Positions 4,341-5,403 of a DNA stretch of 5,403 nucleotides are shown here, piece after piece (the first letter of the stretch is position 1; every line of letters starts with the position of its first letter). This stretch comes from an uncultured Eggerthellaceae bacterium. Its GTDB lineage: Bacteria; Actinomycetota; Coriobacteriia; Coriobacteriales; Eggerthellaceae. The DNA is taken from positions 1-5,403 of the forward strand of contig CAKUFS010000055.1 in NCBI GenBank assembly GCA_934648845.1, in the 5' to 3' direction. A model generated the notes under the pieces. That model saw nothing but the letters and a program-made list of their open reading frames with translations, did not search any database and was not told where the DNA came from. Made by a program: the position numbers and the translations under genes.

Positions 4341-5403
4341 ATGAGTGACGAACTCGAAACTGCTGTACCCGAATCTATTCCTGCGGATGCAGCGTCTGCT
4401 GCATCCGCGCCTGAGTCCGCGCCGGTAAAGCCTAAGCGCACCACAACGCGTAAGAAAGCGGCTTCTGCTGTCGCCGCTGCCGATGCAAGTGAAGGAGCCT
4501 CCGCAGGGGAAGCTGTTGCGACAAACGTTGCTGCAGTAGCTTCGGAAGAGGGTGCTCCCGCTGTCAAGAAACCAGCAACGCGTAAGCGAACGACTGCCGC
4601 AAAGAAGACCTCGGCAAAGGTGCCCGCTGCGGATCTTGAGCCTGCAGCAACAGCATCTGCAACGGAAGCGGCTGCGTCCGCCGTACCTGCGGAATCGGCG
4701 GGGGAGGTCGCATCGACAGCCCCCAAGAAGCCCGCGGCTCGCAAGACGGCTGCCACCCGCACGCGCCGCAAGCCGGCCGAAACGGATGTGCCCACAGCAA
4801 CGAAAGCCGCACCTGAGGCGGCAAGCGATGCCGCCGCAAGCACGTCTGCCGCGGCTGCAGGGAGCGAATCTGCGCCCACTGCAGCGCCCGAGAAGGCCGT
4901 AAACACGTCCGAGACGCCTGCGCACGCGCTGCGCACCCGTACGCGCACGAAAGCGACTTCTACGGCCTCTGGCGCTCGTTCCGGTGCGAAAAAGCCGGCT
5001 GCATCCCGCGCGAAGGACGCTGCGCCTTCTTCCGATGCGGCGCCACTTGCTCCTATTGAGTTCAGCTCCGATGCAGACGTGATTGCCACGGAAACATTGG
5101 CAGATCCTTCTCTTCCCGCAGGTCAATCCCCTAAGGGTAATGGTGCTTCTGCTGCAGAAGTTCTTTCCGTTGAAGTGCTGGTGACGGATGCCCCCCAAAG
5201 CGCTGCTTCCGAGGTTCTGATTGAAGCGTCCGCAGAGGCCTCGGCTGCAGAAGGTTCCCCTGAACCGGCAACTCCGAATCGCGTTCGCCGCGAGCGCAAT
5301 AATGGCGCCAACAACGGTGATCGCAACAACAACGAGCGCAACGGCAACAACAACAAAAAACGTCCGAAGCAGAATCAAAATCAGAACCAAAACCAAGGTT
5401 CCT
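4341..5403 (+). CDS. rho: Probable transcription termination factor Rho, N-terminal disordered extension (3' end outside window)
   Basis: ATG 4341 opens a frame with no stop to the window end, giving 354 residues of low-complexity sequence. Residues 1-315 are Ala/Ser/Glu/Pro-rich acidic stretches broken by basic blocks of the type KPKRTTTRKK (30-39), 76-93, 129-144, RTRTRTK (198-204) and KKPAASRAK (217-225). From about 314 to 343 the sequence turns Arg/Asn-rich (RVRRER, then NNGDRNNNERNGNNNKKRPK). It then becomes an alternating Gln-Asn tract at 344-352. No folded domain, signal peptide or membrane segment is visible. The rho call rests on the resemblance to Arg/Asn-rich extensions of actinobacterial Rho and on transaldolase-rho neighbourhoods known in Gram-positives. 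The Rho cold-shock-like RNA-binding and ATPase domains would lie downstream. Alternatives are an RNase E/G-type protein, IF-2 or a histone H1-like protein. No Shine-Dalgarno at proper spacing precedes it, so translation is probably coupled to the transaldolase gene. Confidence 0.68.
   Translation, partial: MSDELETAVPESIPADAASAASAPESAPVKPKRTTTRKKAASAVAAADASEGASAGEAVATNVAAVASEEGAPAVKKPATRKRTTAAKKTSAKVPAADLEPAATASATEAAASAVPAESAGEVASTAPKKPAARKTAATRTRRKPAETDVPTATKAAPEAASDAAASTSAAAAGSESAPTAAPEKAVNTSETPAHALRTRTRTKATSTASGARSGAKKPAASRAKDAAPSSDAAPLAPIEFSSDADVIATETLADPSLPAGQSPKGNGASAAEVLSVEVLVTDAPQSAASEVLIEASAEASAAEGSPEPATPNRVRRERNNGANNGDRNNNERNGNNNKKRPKQNQNQNQNQGS
5370..5396 (+). repeat. Alternating Gln-Asn codon tract in the presumed rho leader
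   Basis: Nine codons alternate Gln and Asn (residues 344-352). The synonymous codons are mixed (CAG/CAA and AAT/AAC). The pattern is therefore cleaner at the protein level than at the DNA level. Confidence 0.7.

Noticed and set aside
5352..5363. A6 tract as a possible programmed frameshift site in the presumed rho leader
   Set aside because: The reading frame stays open on both sides, no classic slippery heptamer plus downstream structure is visible, and the window ends too soon to judge.
4127..5396. Long minus-strand open frames opposite the end of the transaldolase gene and the presumed rho leader
   Set aside because: The translations are Ala- or Arg/Cys/Gly-rich with no domains, as expected from the complement of Ala/Ser/Glu-rich codons. 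The + strand frame starting at 4341 is uninterrupted and directly follows the transaldolase gene.
1..5403. CRISPR array, tRNA, rRNA, insertion sequence or attachment site
   Set aside because: No spaced direct repeats of CRISPR type, no cloverleaf, no transposase-like frame and no terminal inverted repeats were seen. The window reads as ordinary, consistently coded chromosome.

Overview
This window looks like chromosome from an anaerobic, moderately GC-rich bacterium that carries a Wood-Ljungdahl type carbon monoxide dehydrogenase/acetyl-CoA synthase (CODH/ACS). The alanine-rich, lysine/arginine-blocked and then asparagine/arginine-rich leader of the last gene resembles actinobacterial Rho extensions. 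Together with the CODH/ACS genes, this makes an anaerobic actinobacterium of the Coriobacteriia/Eggerthellaceae kind my best guess. That placement is an inference and was not tested by any search.

Layout, all genes on the + strand. Positions 1-291 are the last 96 codons of a Ni-Fe CODH catalytic subunit (cooS/acsA). A 115-base purine-rich spacer with a duplicated Shine-Dalgarno-like element leads into cooC (407-1171), a deviant-Walker-A nickel-insertion ATPase. After 30 bases comes acsB (1202-3340), full-length acetyl-CoA synthase with a complete A-cluster ligand set. The operon then ends: an 11-bp hairpin (3356-3395) and a strong intrinsic terminator (3436-3473) follow acsB.

The 313-base gap 3341-3653 holds those two structures, a perfect 13-base palindrome (3493-3505), a weak promoter candidate and a long leader with an inverted repeat. 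It feeds a second unit: a small transaldolase-family gene (3654-4340, GTG start). Its TAA stop directly abuts the ATG of an open frame that runs off the window (4341-5403). That last frame encodes 354 residues of almost entirely disordered, low-complexity sequence. Gene order (transaldolase followed by rho, as near ywjH-rho in Bacillus) and composition suggest the N-terminal extension of transcription termination factor Rho, but the diagnostic Rho domains lie beyond the window.

Function: CODH reduces CO2 to CO (or oxidises CO), CooC helps load nickel, and ACS joins CO, a methyl group and CoA into acetyl-CoA. The corrinoid protein and methyltransferase genes needed for the methyl branch are not in the window and cannot lie immediately downstream. 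The second unit is housekeeping: pentose-phosphate carbon exchange plus, probably, transcription termination. I see no mobile element, CRISPR array, tRNA or rRNA. The least ordinary parts are the long block-charged disordered leader of the presumed Rho, the extra cysteines next to the ACS A-cluster, and the structured intergenic region.
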